Source: Flavobacteriales bacterium (GTDB taxonomy: Bacteria > Bacteroidota > Bacteroidia > Flavobacteriales_F > PHOS-HE28). From it: DNA of 64,000 nucleotides. The notes under the pieces were generated by a model that worked only from the letters and a program-made list of their open reading frames with translations, was not told the origin of the DNA and did no database searches. Made by a program: the position numbers and the translations under genes. Shown here piece by piece: positions 42,582 through 52,700 of the stretch. The stretch covers positions 135,197-199,196 of the forward strand of contig JADJKO010000010.1 in assembly GCA_016705955.1 (NCBI GenBank), in the 5' to 3' direction. Position 1 is the stretch's first letter, and each line of letters opens with the position of its first letter.

Positions 42582-43208
42582 CTATGCCGATGCGCGGCCC
42601 ATGGCCGGATCGCTCTTGGGGCCTTCACCAGCGGCACCCACGGCACTCACCAGGAACCACACGGGCGTATACGGCTCCAGGCCCTCCACGGTGTGGCGCA
42701 CCTTCTTCGTCACGGTGACCAGCGTCAGCTTCACACCCGGTGTCGCAGGATCCTCTTCGGTGGAGTACAAACAGTAGAAATGTGCACCGTGAACGCCCGT
42801 CCATAATACCAGCACCTGCCCTGCGATCCCTGTCATCTGCACGAAGCGGATGAACGGAACACCCACAGGACCCACCGGCACCGGCACCTTGGCCAACGGA
42901 AAACCGCTGCTCTCCAGCTTGGTCCGGTCGCCATTGCCCGTTAAGCGCACATAATTCCCTTGCGTGCGCAACATGTCCCGGCCTTGCGTCACCAGGTCGT
43001 CACGCAGCAGGCGGCTCTGTCGGCTGCCGTTCGTGGCCTCTGTGATGGCCGTCTCCAGGTCATCGGCCAAAGTGCCCATGGCCACCATCGTGATCGGCGG
43101 TGCGGGGAAGTGGATGTTGCCCGCCATCCGGGCGACCACGTTGCGGAGCAAGGCCAGCAGCCGCACGGGGTTCAGTCGGGCAAGGGACATTCTGATGTTC
43201 GCACGCAT
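42582..43208 (-). CDS. Fibronectin type III-like hypothetical protein
   Basis: The 208-residue protein has an N-terminal helical part (residues 1-110: LNPVRLLALLRNVV; FPAPPITMVAMGTLADDLET; SRQSRLLRDDLVTQGRDML) with no signal peptide, and a fibronectin III-like domain in the second half (VPVPVGPVGVPFIRFVQMTG; GQVLVLWTGVHGAHFYCLYS; VEGLEPYTPVWFLVSAVGAA). It resembles a family of short Bacteroidota proteins with 'NFPxPxPxM' followed by a fibronectin III domain, found in many copies in some genomes. Function is unknown. ATG 43208 is chosen; the frame extends to 43310 without protein-like content. Confidence 0.7.
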   Translation of the reverse strand: MRANIRMSLARLNPVRLLALLRNVVARMAGNIHFPAPPITMVAMGTLADDLETAITEATNGSRQSRLLRDDLVTQGRDMLRTQGNYVRLTGNGDRTKLESSGFPLAKVPVPVGPVGVPFIRFVQMTGIAGQVLVLWTGVHGAHFYCLYSTEEDPATPGVKLTLVTVTKKVRHTVEGLEPYTPVWFLVSAVGAAGEGPKSDPAMGRASA

Positions 43209-43425
43209 GGCAAGGGGCCTCTCTCCGGAGCCACCCGGATTTAGGGGATGAATAGGCAACGCGGACCTGTTCACGTTGGTATGTCGCCTCCGCCGTATGC
43301 GATCCCGCATGGACCTTACCGCACTACGCCCTACTGGATCCGGGCATTCCCACCATTCCTATGCGGAACGGAATAATTCATTCGGATCGGAATAGCGGTG
43401 CATGATCCTCTGATCTGGTGGGGAA

Positions 43426-43771
43426 CACGACCGACTTGATGCTGCATGACGACCGACTTGATGGTGCAGGTCGATCGTCTTGATGGTACAGGTCGATCGT
43501 CTTGGAGGTGCAGGTCGACCGACTTGGTGGTGCAGGTCGACCGACTTGGTGGCCCAGGTCGACCGACTTGATGGGGCAGGTCGATCGTCTTGGTGGTGCA
43601 GGTCGATCGACTTGGTGGTGCAGGTCGATCGTCATGGTGGTGCAGGTCGATCGTCTTGATGGTGCAGGTCGATCGACTTGATGGTGCAGGTCGATCGACT
43701 TGATGGTGCAGGTCGATCGTCATGGTGGTGCAGGTCGATCGACTTGATGGTGCATGACGATCGTATCCGAC
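43426..43771. repeat. 16 uninterrupted copies of a 22-bp repeat with a palindromic core
   Basis: The unit is ggtcgatcgacttgatggtg plus ca. The core 'cgaYcgWc' starts at 43428 and recurs exactly every 22 bases (43450, 43472, 43494 and so on) to 43758 without any length change. Substitutions are limited to a few positions: the core is cgaccgac in five copies, cgatcgac in four, cgatcgtc in six and cgatcgta in the last; the next bases are ttgatgg, ttggtgg, ttggagg or atggtgg. GTCGATCGAC is a perfect palindrome. Because 22 is not a multiple of three, all minus-strand frames are open, giving a low-complexity frame (43331-43798) that I do not regard as a gene. The flanks 43209-43425 and 43772-43917 contain no gene; a 23-bp repeat copy lies at 43866-43888. 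Confidence 0.95.
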
Positions 43772-43865
43772 GGCGACGATCGCTTGCATGGGTGCCAAAG
43801 CCAGCGGACAAACCCACTTGCGCGGTTGGCTTGGCTACACCAAACGTGTTGGCAGAAGAGCCGTT

Positions 43866-43888
43866 CCGCAATACCCACAAAGGATGAT
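43866..43888. repeat. 23-bp perfect repeat, copy 2 of 2
   Basis: This is identical to 33040-33062 (ccgcaatacccacaaaggat, then gat). It lies about 95 bases to the right of the 22-bp array, between the array and the end of the BNR-repeat gene. Confidence 0.7.
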
Positions 43889-43917
43889 CTTGTGGGGGGT
43901 AGACCTACGATTCGCAC

Positions 43918-45956
43918 TCAGTCTATTACCGTAAAACGCCTGCAAATGATCTGGTCCTTCGAAACAACATTCGCGATGTACACCCCTGGAGCAAACCCTC
44001 GAAGTGGAACGGTCACAAGGCTTTGATCATAGGTCGCGCGGTGAAGCAATACCCCAGCAAGATTCACGATTCGTACTTCAACAGCGTGATCAAGCGAGCC
44101 TAGCTCTATACTTAAATAATCCACAGCCGGGTCCGGGTAAACCAAGAGATGATCCACCAGAACCTCTTCCTCAATTCCGACGACTTCATTGAATGATCTC
44201 CTCCACACACCCGGAAGGGCCGATCCAGCAAACAATTCAGTGCTATTCGCTCCAAACGCCAATACCCCGATCGGCGATGGGAATCCCGTGTTCATTTGAA
44301 CCCATGTACCCCCATTGTCATTGGAGACGAAAGCTCCGTTCGAAGTTGTTCCCGCAAGGATCGTGCTCCCGAATCTGGAAAGCGCCAATACGCTACCACT
44401 GCTCAACGGGCCGCCACTAACAGCAGCCCAACTATCCCCTCCATTCGTCGATCTATACAATCCATTGCCCGCAGTACCCGCAAAGACTTGTTGACCACTG
44501 GTAACCACTGAATAGATCAACTGAACCGGATTTCCATTGTTGACGGCGGCCCAACTATTCCGTCATTCGTCGATCTGTAGACACCATCGCCAAAAGTACC
44601 CGCGTAAAGCGTCGCGCCGTCGGTCGCAAGCGCTTCCAATGGAAGGTTGTTCAGCCCGTTGTTGACAGCAGTCCAACTACTACCTCCGTTTGTTGAACGG
44701 TACACCCCCCCAAAGCCCCCTGCAAACAACCCCGCTCCGGTCTTAACGATCTGCCTGATCGTGAGATTCGTTATGCCTGTGTTCGATTCATTCCAACTAT
44801 TCCCGTTATCAATGGACTTGAATACGCCTGCCGATGAACCAATGAAGACATCTTCTCCATCAATAAGGATCGACGATACTCTGTAATTCTCAACCACCAC
44901 CAATCCGTTGTTCGCGGGTGACCAATTATTCCCGAAGTCCGAGGACCGGAACACACCACATGTGCATCCGGCGAACACCTCATCCCCCTTTGTGGCGATT
45001 GAATATACCGATCCGTGGGATAAGCCATTGTTCACCCCTACCCAATTGGATCCCCCGTCACCGGTCCGGTACATACCACACCATGTTCCAGCGAACAAAC
45101 TGGACCCGCTACCAACAATGGTATTGATGCCCGTTATCACCAAACCAGAGTTAACAGTGGACCAATTATCGCCGTTATCATCGGATCGATAAATGCCTTC
45201 AGCAAGTGTGCCAGCATACAGTGACCCATCATGAATGCATAAGGACAGGGCACTGGCATTCACCATTCCACTGTTAACATCAACCCAGTTATCGCCATTG
45301 TCAACCGACCGACGCACTCCACCATATAGACCCCCGGCGTATAGCACCCCTGAATCGGCGATCAGTGCAAGCAGAAAGGTATTCGGCAACCCCGAATCAA
45401 GATAGGTCCAACTCGCACCCCCATTAGTGGACCTGAATACTCCACTTGCGGACGTACGGACGAATATGCTTGAACCGTTCACGGCAACCCCTCGAATATC
45501 CAAAGCCGGGAGACCGGTACTGATGGATACCCAATTGCTGCCGTTATCCGTCGACCGGAATACACCTCCATTTGTTCCAACATATAGGTCGGCTCCACTT
45601 GCGAACAGCGACCAGATCGACAGATTCGTTAACCCAGTGTTCGATAGACTCCAACTAGCCCCATTGTTAGTCGATCTGTATACACCATCACCCAGTCCTG
45701 CAAAGACGCCAGCGGCATTGATCGCCAATGCACCTGCGAAACTGTAGTTCGGCGAGAACCCATTGTTCGCGAGTGACCAATTTGCACCATTATCAGCACT
45801 CCGAAAGACTCCCACAGGAGTTCCAACGAAAGTGGTCGCCCCGTCGCTGGCAATGCACAAGATGTTCCCCACATTCGGCCCATTCGTCGGCTGCCACTGT
45901 GCATTGGTCAGACCAAGTACTGAAGTGACCCAAACCAGTAGGACGAATCGTTTCAT
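43918..45956 (-). pseudogene. BNR/Ycf48-like repeat T9SS protein, broken by one frameshift
   Basis: The signal peptide MKRFVLLVWVTSVLGLTNAQ at ATG 45956 is followed by about 13 repeats of 40-45 residues of the form 'GVYRSTDNGxxW...NNGL...V.A..G..LFAGT'. The last repeats and the sorting domain (LLVYPDPAVDYLSIELGSL; FAPGVYIANVVSKDQIICRR) are in another frame. One missing base at 44557-44561 (within ggaatagttgg on the minus strand) restores N-D-G-x-S-W-A-A-V-N-N-G and yields 679 residues. These beta-propeller units resemble Ycf48/BNR families; the protein should be exported by T9SS. The gene is clearly more A+T-rich than its neighbours, suggesting transfer. The frameshift may be a sequencing error. 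Confidence 0.85.
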
Positions 45957-46092
45957 GCTCTGAGGATTTATGAACGAAAGATCGTAATTTTTCTTTAGGC
46001 GCACATCTCCGGGAATGACCGTCGTAAGAGCAAGGAGTTCTTCCAAATAGACACTCGCGAACCGGTCGAGGTACGTTGTTGTCACGTCACCT

Positions 46093-46467
46093 TCAACCCG
46101 CCGCAGCCCCTGCATCCATCCCGAACACCTTTCGGATCACCCACACAAGGTACAGGACCACGGAGATGGGAATGCACGTGAGGACGATGACGATTTTCAG
46201 GAGGAAACGGAACACATCGCCGTTGTCGTCATTGAACACCGCTTGCGGATCGTCCTCGAAGGCTTGGCGGCAATGGCCGGGACCATCCACCGGCCAAAAG
46301 GTGAAGTTCACAATGGCCTCCACGGTCCGTCAATAGTACTTCGTCAGGTCGCGATTCACCTGGGAGAAATATCCGGTCCAGGCGGAGATGGTATTATCCG
46401 GGTTACCGCCGCACAAAGTGTTGCCGAGTTGATCCACCGAGACAAGGACGTTCTTAAAGTAGCCCAT
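46093..46467 (-). pseudogene. Small membrane protein gene interrupted by an in-frame TGA
   Basis: ATG 46467 opens MGYFKNVLVSVDQLGNTLCG followed by GNPDNTISAWTGYF and ends at a TGA (46330-46332) after 45 codons. The same frame continues without further stops as R-T-V-E-A-I-V-N-F-T-F-W-P-V-D-G-P-G-H-C-R-Q-A-F-E-D-D and a membrane helix (FLLKIVIVLTCIPISVVLYL), ending at 46093. Both halves fit one small-protein family known from phages and bacteria ('DQ..N....GGxPDxTxSxR' followed by 'F.xDGPGHC..A'). A Trp codon (TGG) in place of TGA would give one 124-residue protein. A GTG at 46323 could restart translation. Neighbouring genes use TGA as stop, so general recoding is unlikely. Cause: point mutation, sequencing error, or two-part expression. 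Confidence 0.65.
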
Positions 46468-46526
46468 GGTAGTGCTGATGGTTGACCGGACGCGTCACGG
46501 TGAATGTAGTCCGACCCACCTCCCCC

Positions 46527-46571
46527 AAAAAAACGACGAACGGGCCGCGGCTTGCGCCTTGACCCGTCCGT
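46527..46571 (-). terminator. Intrinsic terminator after the OmpA-PD40 gene
   Basis: On the minus strand acggacggg (46571-46563) pairs with cccgttcgt (46544-46536) in a nine-pair stem with one G-T pair; an inner hairpin is possible in the loop. A run of seven T (46533-46527) follows two bases later. It lies 47 bases after the stop at 46618 and closes the adhesin-PorP/SprF-OmpA operon. Confidence 0.82.
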
Positions 46572-46617
46572 CCCCCTTTGGTCCCCCTAACCCCGGACCA
46601 AAACCTTCAACTCCTTT

Positions 46618-48801
46618 CTACTTGCTCAGCACCTTGAACTCGGTGCGGCGGTTCCGTTGGTGTTCGTCGTCCGAGCACTTCTCGCACACGCACGTCTCGC
46701 TCGGCTTGCTCTCACCGTAGCCCTTGCTCTTCAGGCGCTCCTTCGTGATGCCCTTGCTGATGAGGTAGTCCACGGCGCTCTTCGCGCGCTTCTCGGAGAG
46801 GTTCATGTTGTACGCGTCCTTGCCGCGGCAGTCGGTGTGTGAGCTCAGCTCGATGCTCACTGTCGGGTTGTCCTCCAGGGTCAGCACGAGCTTGTCCAGT
46901 TCGATGGCGGCATCGGGGCGGATGTCCCACTTGTTGTAGTCGTAGAAGATGTTCTCCAAGCGCACCACTTGGTCCACCACCAGCGGGAAGAGGCGGAAGT
47001 CGGTCACGATGATCGCACTCGGCCGACCCTTGGTGCTGATACGTGCGCTCTGTTTGAAGAAGCCCTCCTTCTCCACCTTCAAGCGGTAGTCGGTGTCCTT
47101 GAGCAGCGGAAAGTGGTAGGTGCCCGTGGCATCGGTGGTCACGCGGCCGATCTCATCGCCCAAGGCATCGTGCAATGTGACGATGCTGCCTGCCAGCGGT
47201 TCATTCGTTTCGCCGTGGAAGACGGTGCCCTCGGCGGCGTAGTCGTACTTCACCAGTTCCACCACGATGTTCTCCAGCGGATCGTCGTTGGTCTCGATGG
47301 GCATCTCCGCTTGGTAGTACCCATTGGCACTGGCCACGAGAAGGTAGCGCTGGTGGTATTCCGTTTCGATCTTGAACTTGCCGCCGGGTTCCGTTTCCAA
47401 TTGGAAGCGCTTCACGTGCTCGCCCTTTTCATCCTTCAGGAGGATGGTGGCACCTTCGATGGGTTCGCGCGTGGCCTTGTCGATGACGATACCCGCGAGG
47501 TAGATCATCTGCGGGCGGATGGTGCAGCCGTAGATGTCATCACTGCCCTGCCCACCCGGACGGTCGCTGGCGAAGAAGCCGCTGCTGTCGTTGATCAGCA
47601 TCAGGCTGTGGTCGTTGTAGCGCGTATTCATGGGATAGCCCAGGTTGAACACATTGCCCGCACCGTTCGCACCGATGCGTGTGAAGAATATATCCAGCCC
47701 GCCCAGGCCGGGATGGCCCGTACTGGCGAAATAGAAGGTGCCGTTCGCGGCGAGGTAGGGGAACATCTCATTGCCGGAGGTGTTCACCTTGGGGCCCATG
47801 TTCTCGGGCTCGCCCCACTGGTTCCCGAGGTTCCTCGAATACCAGATATCCGTGCCCCCCATGCCACCGGCGCGGTCACTCACGAAGTAGATGGTGCGTC
47901 CGTCGGCGCTCACCCACGGGTGGCCGCAGTTGCTGTTCACGTCATTGTAGTCGAAGGGGATCAGGTTGCCCCACTCGGGTTGCCCGAATTCACCGGTGAT
48001 CACATCGGCGAAGTAGATGCCCAGGTTCAGGTTGCCGGTCTCCCCGCGTTGCACATCGCCATAGAAGACCTGGTTACGGGTGAAGTACATGCGCTTGGCC
48101 AGCGAATCGAAGCAGACCATCCCGTCGTGGTAGCGGGAGTTGATGTCGTTGCGCATCACCGCGGGTTCCTCTGCCGTCTCCCCTTTCAGGAAGGCGCTGT
48201 ACAGGTTCAGGAAGGGTTGGTCATCCCACGCGTAGATGCGTCGTCCTCCGGCACCTTCACCGCGTGCGCTGCTGAAGAGCAGCAATTCGTTCATCACGCT
48301 CATGCCCAGGTCCGCCTGCGGGGAGTTGATCGGCACCGTGCGGATGGTGGAACTCGTGCTGTCCTTCTTCAAGCGGAAGAAGAGGTTGGTGCTCTTGAGG
48401 TAGACCTGCGCGCGTGGATCATCCGGACGTTCCTTCGCGTAGATGGCATACTGCTCCAGCGCCTCGTTGTACTTGCCGTTGGCGCGGAGCTGATCGGCGA
48501 AGACGAGCACATCATCGGCCGTGCGACCCGGCACGATCATCATTCGCCGGTAGGCGCCTTCCGCGGATGGGGCATCACCCATTTTCGCGTAGGCCATGGC
48601 CAGCTTGCGCAGGGAGGCTGCGTCGCTCTTGCCTTTGCTATCCAAGTCCTCGTAGATCTGCGCGACCTTACCATAATCGAAAAGGTCGGCGTACTTATCG
48701 GCCATGCGCTGCTGCAGCTTCTGCGCATGGACGGCTGTCCCCAACAGGAGGATGCAGGCCAGTGCTGCGAGGACGATGGTATGGTGCGTGCGTGCCGTCA
48801 T
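46618..48801 (-). CDS. OmpA-family protein with TPR and PD40 (WD40-like) domains, gliding/T9SS-associated
   Basis: The 727-residue protein has a signal peptide (HTIVLAALACILLLGTAVHA), a TPR-like region (about 30-145: YEDLDSKGKSDAASLRKLAM), PD40 propeller repeats (about 150-420: GHPWVSADGRTIYFVSDRAG; MFPYLAANGTFYFASTGHPG), two carboxypeptidase-regulatory-like domains (about 430-600: AGIVIDKATREPIEGATILL) and an OmpA peptidoglycan-binding domain (about 615-727: SIELSSHTDCRGKDAYNMNL; NRRTEFKVL). This architecture is shared with T9SS/gliding envelope proteins such as PorE. It starts two bases after the PorP/SprF-like gene stop, downstream of the giant adhesin, so it probably belongs to a complex that supports that adhesin. 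An intrinsic terminator follows. Confidence 0.92.
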   Translation of the reverse strand: MTARTHHTIVLAALACILLLGTAVHAQKLQQRMADKYADLFDYGKVAQIYEDLDSKGKSDAASLRKLAMAYAKMGDAPSAEGAYRRMMIVPGRTADDVLVFADQLRANGKYNEALEQYAIYAKERPDDPRAQVYLKSTNLFFRLKKDSTSSTIRTVPINSPQADLGMSVMNELLLFSSARGEGAGGRRIYAWDDQPFLNLYSAFLKGETAEEPAVMRNDINSRYHDGMVCFDSLAKRMYFTRNQVFYGDVQRGETGNLNLGIYFADVITGEFGQPEWGNLIPFDYNDVNSNCGHPWVSADGRTIYFVSDRAGGMGGTDIWYSRNLGNQWGEPENMGPKVNTSGNEMFPYLAANGTFYFASTGHPGLGGLDIFFTRIGANGAGNVFNLGYPMNTRYNDHSLMLINDSSGFFASDRPGGQGSDDIYGCTIRPQMIYLAGIVIDKATREPIEGATILLKDEKGEHVKRFQLETEPGGKFKIETEYHQRYLLVASANGYYQAEMPIETNDDPLENIVVELVKYDYAAEGTVFHGETNEPLAGSIVTLHDALGDEIGRVTTDATGTYHFPLLKDTDYRLKVEKEGFFKQSARISTKGRPSAIIVTDFRLFPLVVDQVVRLENIFYDYNKWDIRPDAAIELDKLVLTLEDNPTVSIELSSHTDCRGKDAYNMNLSEKRAKSAVDYLISKGITKERLKSKGYGESKPSETCVCEKCSDDEHQRNRRTEFKVLSK

Positions 48802-48803
48802 GA

Positions 48804-49739
48804 TCAGAAGTAACGGGGTGAGCGAATGCCTTTCAGTTTGTTGCTGAACGTGTAGCCCAGCATGATCTCGTGGCTACCACCGCTGTAGTTGCGCAACGTG
48901 GAGAGCGGGAAGTCGTAGGCGTATCCGGCAGTGAATTCATTGGTGATCTGGTATTGTGCCAACACCCCCACGGCGTCGTGGTGGCGGTACATGGCGCCCA
49001 ACCAGAACTTCTCATAGAAGAGGAAGTTGGCACTGAGGTCGAAACTGATGGGTGCCCCCTGCACGGCCTTGATGAGGAAGGTGGGCTTGAACTTGTGGTA
49101 GAGACCCATGTCGAACACGTAGCCGCCACTGAGGAAGTAGTGCGAACGCTGTCCCGGCGAACTCACGAAGGCGAGGGAGTCGGTCTGGAAGAATTCGGTG
49201 CGTAACAACTTGGGTGTGCTCAGGCCGATGTAGTAGCGGTCGCTGTAGTACATCACCCCGAAACCGAATTGGGGGTCGAGCTTGGAGTTCACGTTCTGCT
49301 GGAACACCTGGTCGCCCGCCGTGATCGGATTCAGGTCAGCGAACTTTCCCTGGAAGAGGTTGAGGCCGCCCTTCAAGCCGAAGGACAGTTTGGCGTCGCC
49401 CATGAAGATGCGATACGCCGCATCCACCATGAAGCCGTACTGCGTCACCGGGCCATGCGAATCGCGCATGAGCGTTCCGCCGAGTGCGAAACTTTCATGG
49501 AACACCGGTGCGTGCGCGGTGATCGTTTGCGTGGTCGGTGCTCCTTCGAAGCCCACCCATTGGTGGCGTGTGAGCGCACGGATGGCGAGCGCATCGTGGC
49601 TGCCCGCATAGGCCGGGTTCAGCGCCAACATGTTGAACATGTACTGCGTGAACTGCGGATCCTGCTGGCCGAAGAGCGTGGTGCCGAGGAACAGCGCGAG
49701 CACTGTTCCTTTCCATCGGTTTGCCTTTCTCATCTTCAT
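48804..49739 (-). CDS. PorP/SprF family type IX secretion-associated membrane protein
   Basis: The 311-residue protein has a signal peptide (WKGTVLALFLGTTLFGQQ) and the PorP/SprF signature directly after it: DPQFTQYMFNMLALNPAYAG, then TRHQWVGFEGAPTTQTITAH. The remainder is a predicted outer-membrane barrel ending GYTFSNKLKGIRSPRYF. SprF proteins are needed to export or attach the partner SprB-like adhesin encoded directly upstream; here that partner is the 3248-residue protein. The gap to the adhesin gene is 45 bases and to the OmpA gene two bases. Starts at 49739 and 49733 are equivalent. Confidence 0.95.
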   Translation of the reverse strand: MKMRKANRWKGTVLALFLGTTLFGQQDPQFTQYMFNMLALNPAYAGSHDALAIRALTRHQWVGFEGAPTTQTITAHAPVFHESFALGGTLMRDSHGPVTQYGFMVDAAYRIFMGDAKLSFGLKGGLNLFQGKFADLNPITAGDQVFQQNVNSKLDPQFGFGVMYYSDRYYIGLSTPKLLRTEFFQTDSLAFVSSPGQRSHYFLSGGYVFDMGLYHKFKPTFLIKAVQGAPISFDLSANFLFYEKFWLGAMYRHHDAVGVLAQYQITNEFTAGYAYDFPLSTLRNYSGGSHEIMLGYTFSNKLKGIRSPRYF

Positions 49740-49784
49740 CGTTGTTCGTTAGGGTCCGATGATCATCGGCCCGTACACTATTGT

Positions 49785-52700
49785 TTATCGGCGCAGATAG
49801 ATGAAGCCGGTGTAAGCGTCGCTACCATCGCCGAGGGTGAGGACGTAGTAGTAGGTGCTCTCCGGCAGGCCTTCCTTGAAGGCCGACCCGAACTGGCTGG
49901 TGCCATCCCACTGGTTGGTATACGGGCTGGCCTCATACACCTTGTTGCCCCAGCGATTGAAGACCACGAAGTCGTTGTTCGGGTAGCTCTCGATGTTGAG
50001 GATCACGAAGAGGTCGTTCACGCCATCACCGTTCGGCGAGTAGGCGTCCGGGATGGTGATGGTGAGGCAGTCCTTGATGAACACCGTCATGGTGTCCGAC
50101 GTGCTTCCGCAATCGCCGTTCTCCACGGTCCACACGAACACGTTGTAGCCCAGTTGCAATCCGTTCACCGTGCTGGCCGGATCATTGGGCTGCTCCACAG
50201 TACCATGTCCGGAGAGTAAACTCCAGGTTCCGGTCGCCGTGGTGGTGGTGGGCACCGCGTTCAAGGTGGTGTGGGTCACGTCCTGGCAGAACTGGAGACT
50301 CGGGCCTGCGTTGGCATCGGCCACCGTTCCATCATACACCATGATGGTCATCTCAGCCGAGGTGGATCCACATTCACCGTTATCCACGGTCCATTCGAAC
50401 ACGTTCGCACCCAAGCCGAGGCCGGTGATCACCGTGAATGGATCATTCGGCTGAACGATGGTTCCTGCACCGCTGACAAGTGTCCACGTTCCAATGCCCG
50501 GCGCGGCGATCGTGCTGGCGAGCATCGTCACCTGTTCGGTGATCGGTGTGCAGTAGGATTGGTCCGGACCAGCAGCGGCAGGTGCGGCCTGACCATCGAA
50601 GATCCGGATGGTCACCAGGTCCGTGGTGGTTCCGCAGGCACCGTTGTCCACTGTCCATTGCAACACCACTGTACCCACCGATAGGCCGCTGAGCGTGGCG
50701 TTCGGGTTATTCGGGTCGCTGATATTGCCCGTACCCGTTACGAACACCCATGTGCCTGTGGCCGGGAAAGTGATCGGGCTACCGCTGAGCGTGGTGCTCG
50801 TGGTGGGCGTACACAGCTCCTTGTCCGGACCAGCGTTGGCCTGCGGATGTGATGCGTCGAACACGGTAATGGTCACCGCATCCTGCGTGTCGCCGCACGG
50901 ACCGTTCATGAGGGTCCACTGGAAGGTATTGGTGCCGATGGACAAGCCGCTCACGGTCGTACCCGGATCGGTATCATCCGTGAACACACCCGTACCGGTG
51001 ATCACCGTCCACAGACCCGTGGCCGGGAAGGTGGCAGGGCTACCGGCGAGCGTTGTGTTGGTGGTCGGGGTACAGAGTTCCTGATCACTGCCCGCACTCG
51101 CTCCCTCCATATTCCCATCGAAGATGAAAACGCTGATGCCATCGCTGGAGCTACCGCAGGCCCCGTTGTTGATCGTCCACAGGAAGTCATGTTGTCCCAC
51201 GCCGAGTCCGGTGATCAAGGTGTTCGGATCGCTCGGATCCACGATCACACCCGTGCCGCTTATCGAGGTCCACGTGCCGGTTGCCGGGAAGATCGGATCG
51301 TTCGCAGTAAGCACCGCGGTGCTTGTCGGCGTACACCAACTGATGTCGCTACCGGCTTGCGCAGGTGGCGCTTGGCTGTCGAAGATGTCCACTTGCACCG
51401 TGTCACGACTTGGTGGCCCGAAGCCGCACATGCCGTTGTAGATCTCCCACACGAACTGGTAGGACCCCACATCAAGACCCGTGATCAACGTGGCCGGGTC
51501 GTTCGGTGATACGATAGTGGCCGTTGCGCCGAGGACCTGTGTCCACGTTCCTACACCAGGGATCTCCGGCGTGTTACCAGCCATGGCGGTCTCGGGTGCG
51601 GGTGTGCAGAGGTTCTGATCCGGTCCTGCGTTGGCCAGCGGTGCGTTCGGGTTGTAGATCAACACATTCACCGTGTCGGTGAGGATACCGTTGTTCGGAC
51701 ACGGATCCCACTCCAGGGTCCACACGAAGGTGTTGGTGCCTTGCGTGAGTCCAGTGACGTGCGTCACAGGATCGTTCGGGTCATCGAACGCGCCAGTACC
51801 AGCGATCACGGTCCATGTGCCTTGTGCAGGAGCCGGTGGCATCACGCCTTGCATGTCGATCTCCGTGATCGGCAAGCAGGTCTCCAGGTCAGGGCCGGCG
51901 TTCGCGGCAGCCGTGGTATCGTCGTAGAGGATCACCGTCACCTCATCCAAGCTGCTTCCGCAAGGACCGTTGTACACACTCCACTGGAAGGTGTTCACAC
52001 CGATGCTCAAGGTGCTGATCATCGTGAGCGGATCGTTCGGGTTCACCGGCACACCCGTGCCTACGAGCGTGCTCCATGTGCCTTGTGCCGGGAAGATGAG
52101 CGAGCTGCCGCCCATGAACACACTGTCCTGTGGCACGCAGAGTTCCTGATCCAATCCTGCAAATGCCGGTGGGTTCTGCGGATCGAAGATGAAGATGCTC
52201 ACTTCGTCCTCAGTGGTCACGCAGGTTCCGCTCGCGATCGTCCAGCGGAAGATGTTCTCACCGATCGGCATGTTCGTCACCGTGGTGGTCGGCGAGTTGG
52301 GGTCGGTGATATCACCCGCCCCACCGGCGAGAGTCCACACTCCTATCGCTGCTCCAACCGGGGGGTTACCGATGATCGTGGTGCTGTTGTCCGGGAAGCA
52401 GAACTCCTGGTCCGGACCGGCGTCGGCCTCCGGCGCTTGTGCATCGAAGAGCGTGATGGTGACCTGATCACTGGTGAGGCTGTTCGCGCAGCTTCCGTTG
52501 TAGACCTCCCATTGGAAGATGTTCACGCCAAGACCGAGGTTGGTGATCAGCGTGTTCGGATCATTCGCATCGGCGATGTCACCACTGCCGAGGATCACCG
52601 TCCATGTTCCCACTGCTGGGAAGGTGTTCGCACTACCGGCCATGGTGGCACTGGTCTCCGGCGTACATACCTGTTGGTCCGGACCGGCGTCGGCATCCGG

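Noticed and set aside
43426..43771. CRISPR array
   Set aside because: Units are contiguous with no unique spacers and no cas genes are nearby.
43331..43798. 155-codon minus-strand frame across the 22-bp array
   Set aside because: A 22-bp unit without stops leaves all three frames open; the product is a low-complexity 22-residue period with no start context or domain.
46076..46336. 86-codon plus-strand frame overlapping the small membrane protein
   Set aside because: The minus-strand frame has a membrane helix and family-like motifs; the plus frame does not.
46969..48813. 614-codon plus-strand frame opposite the OmpA-PD40 gene
   Set aside because: The opposite strand encodes a complete protein with signal, PD40 and OmpA motifs.
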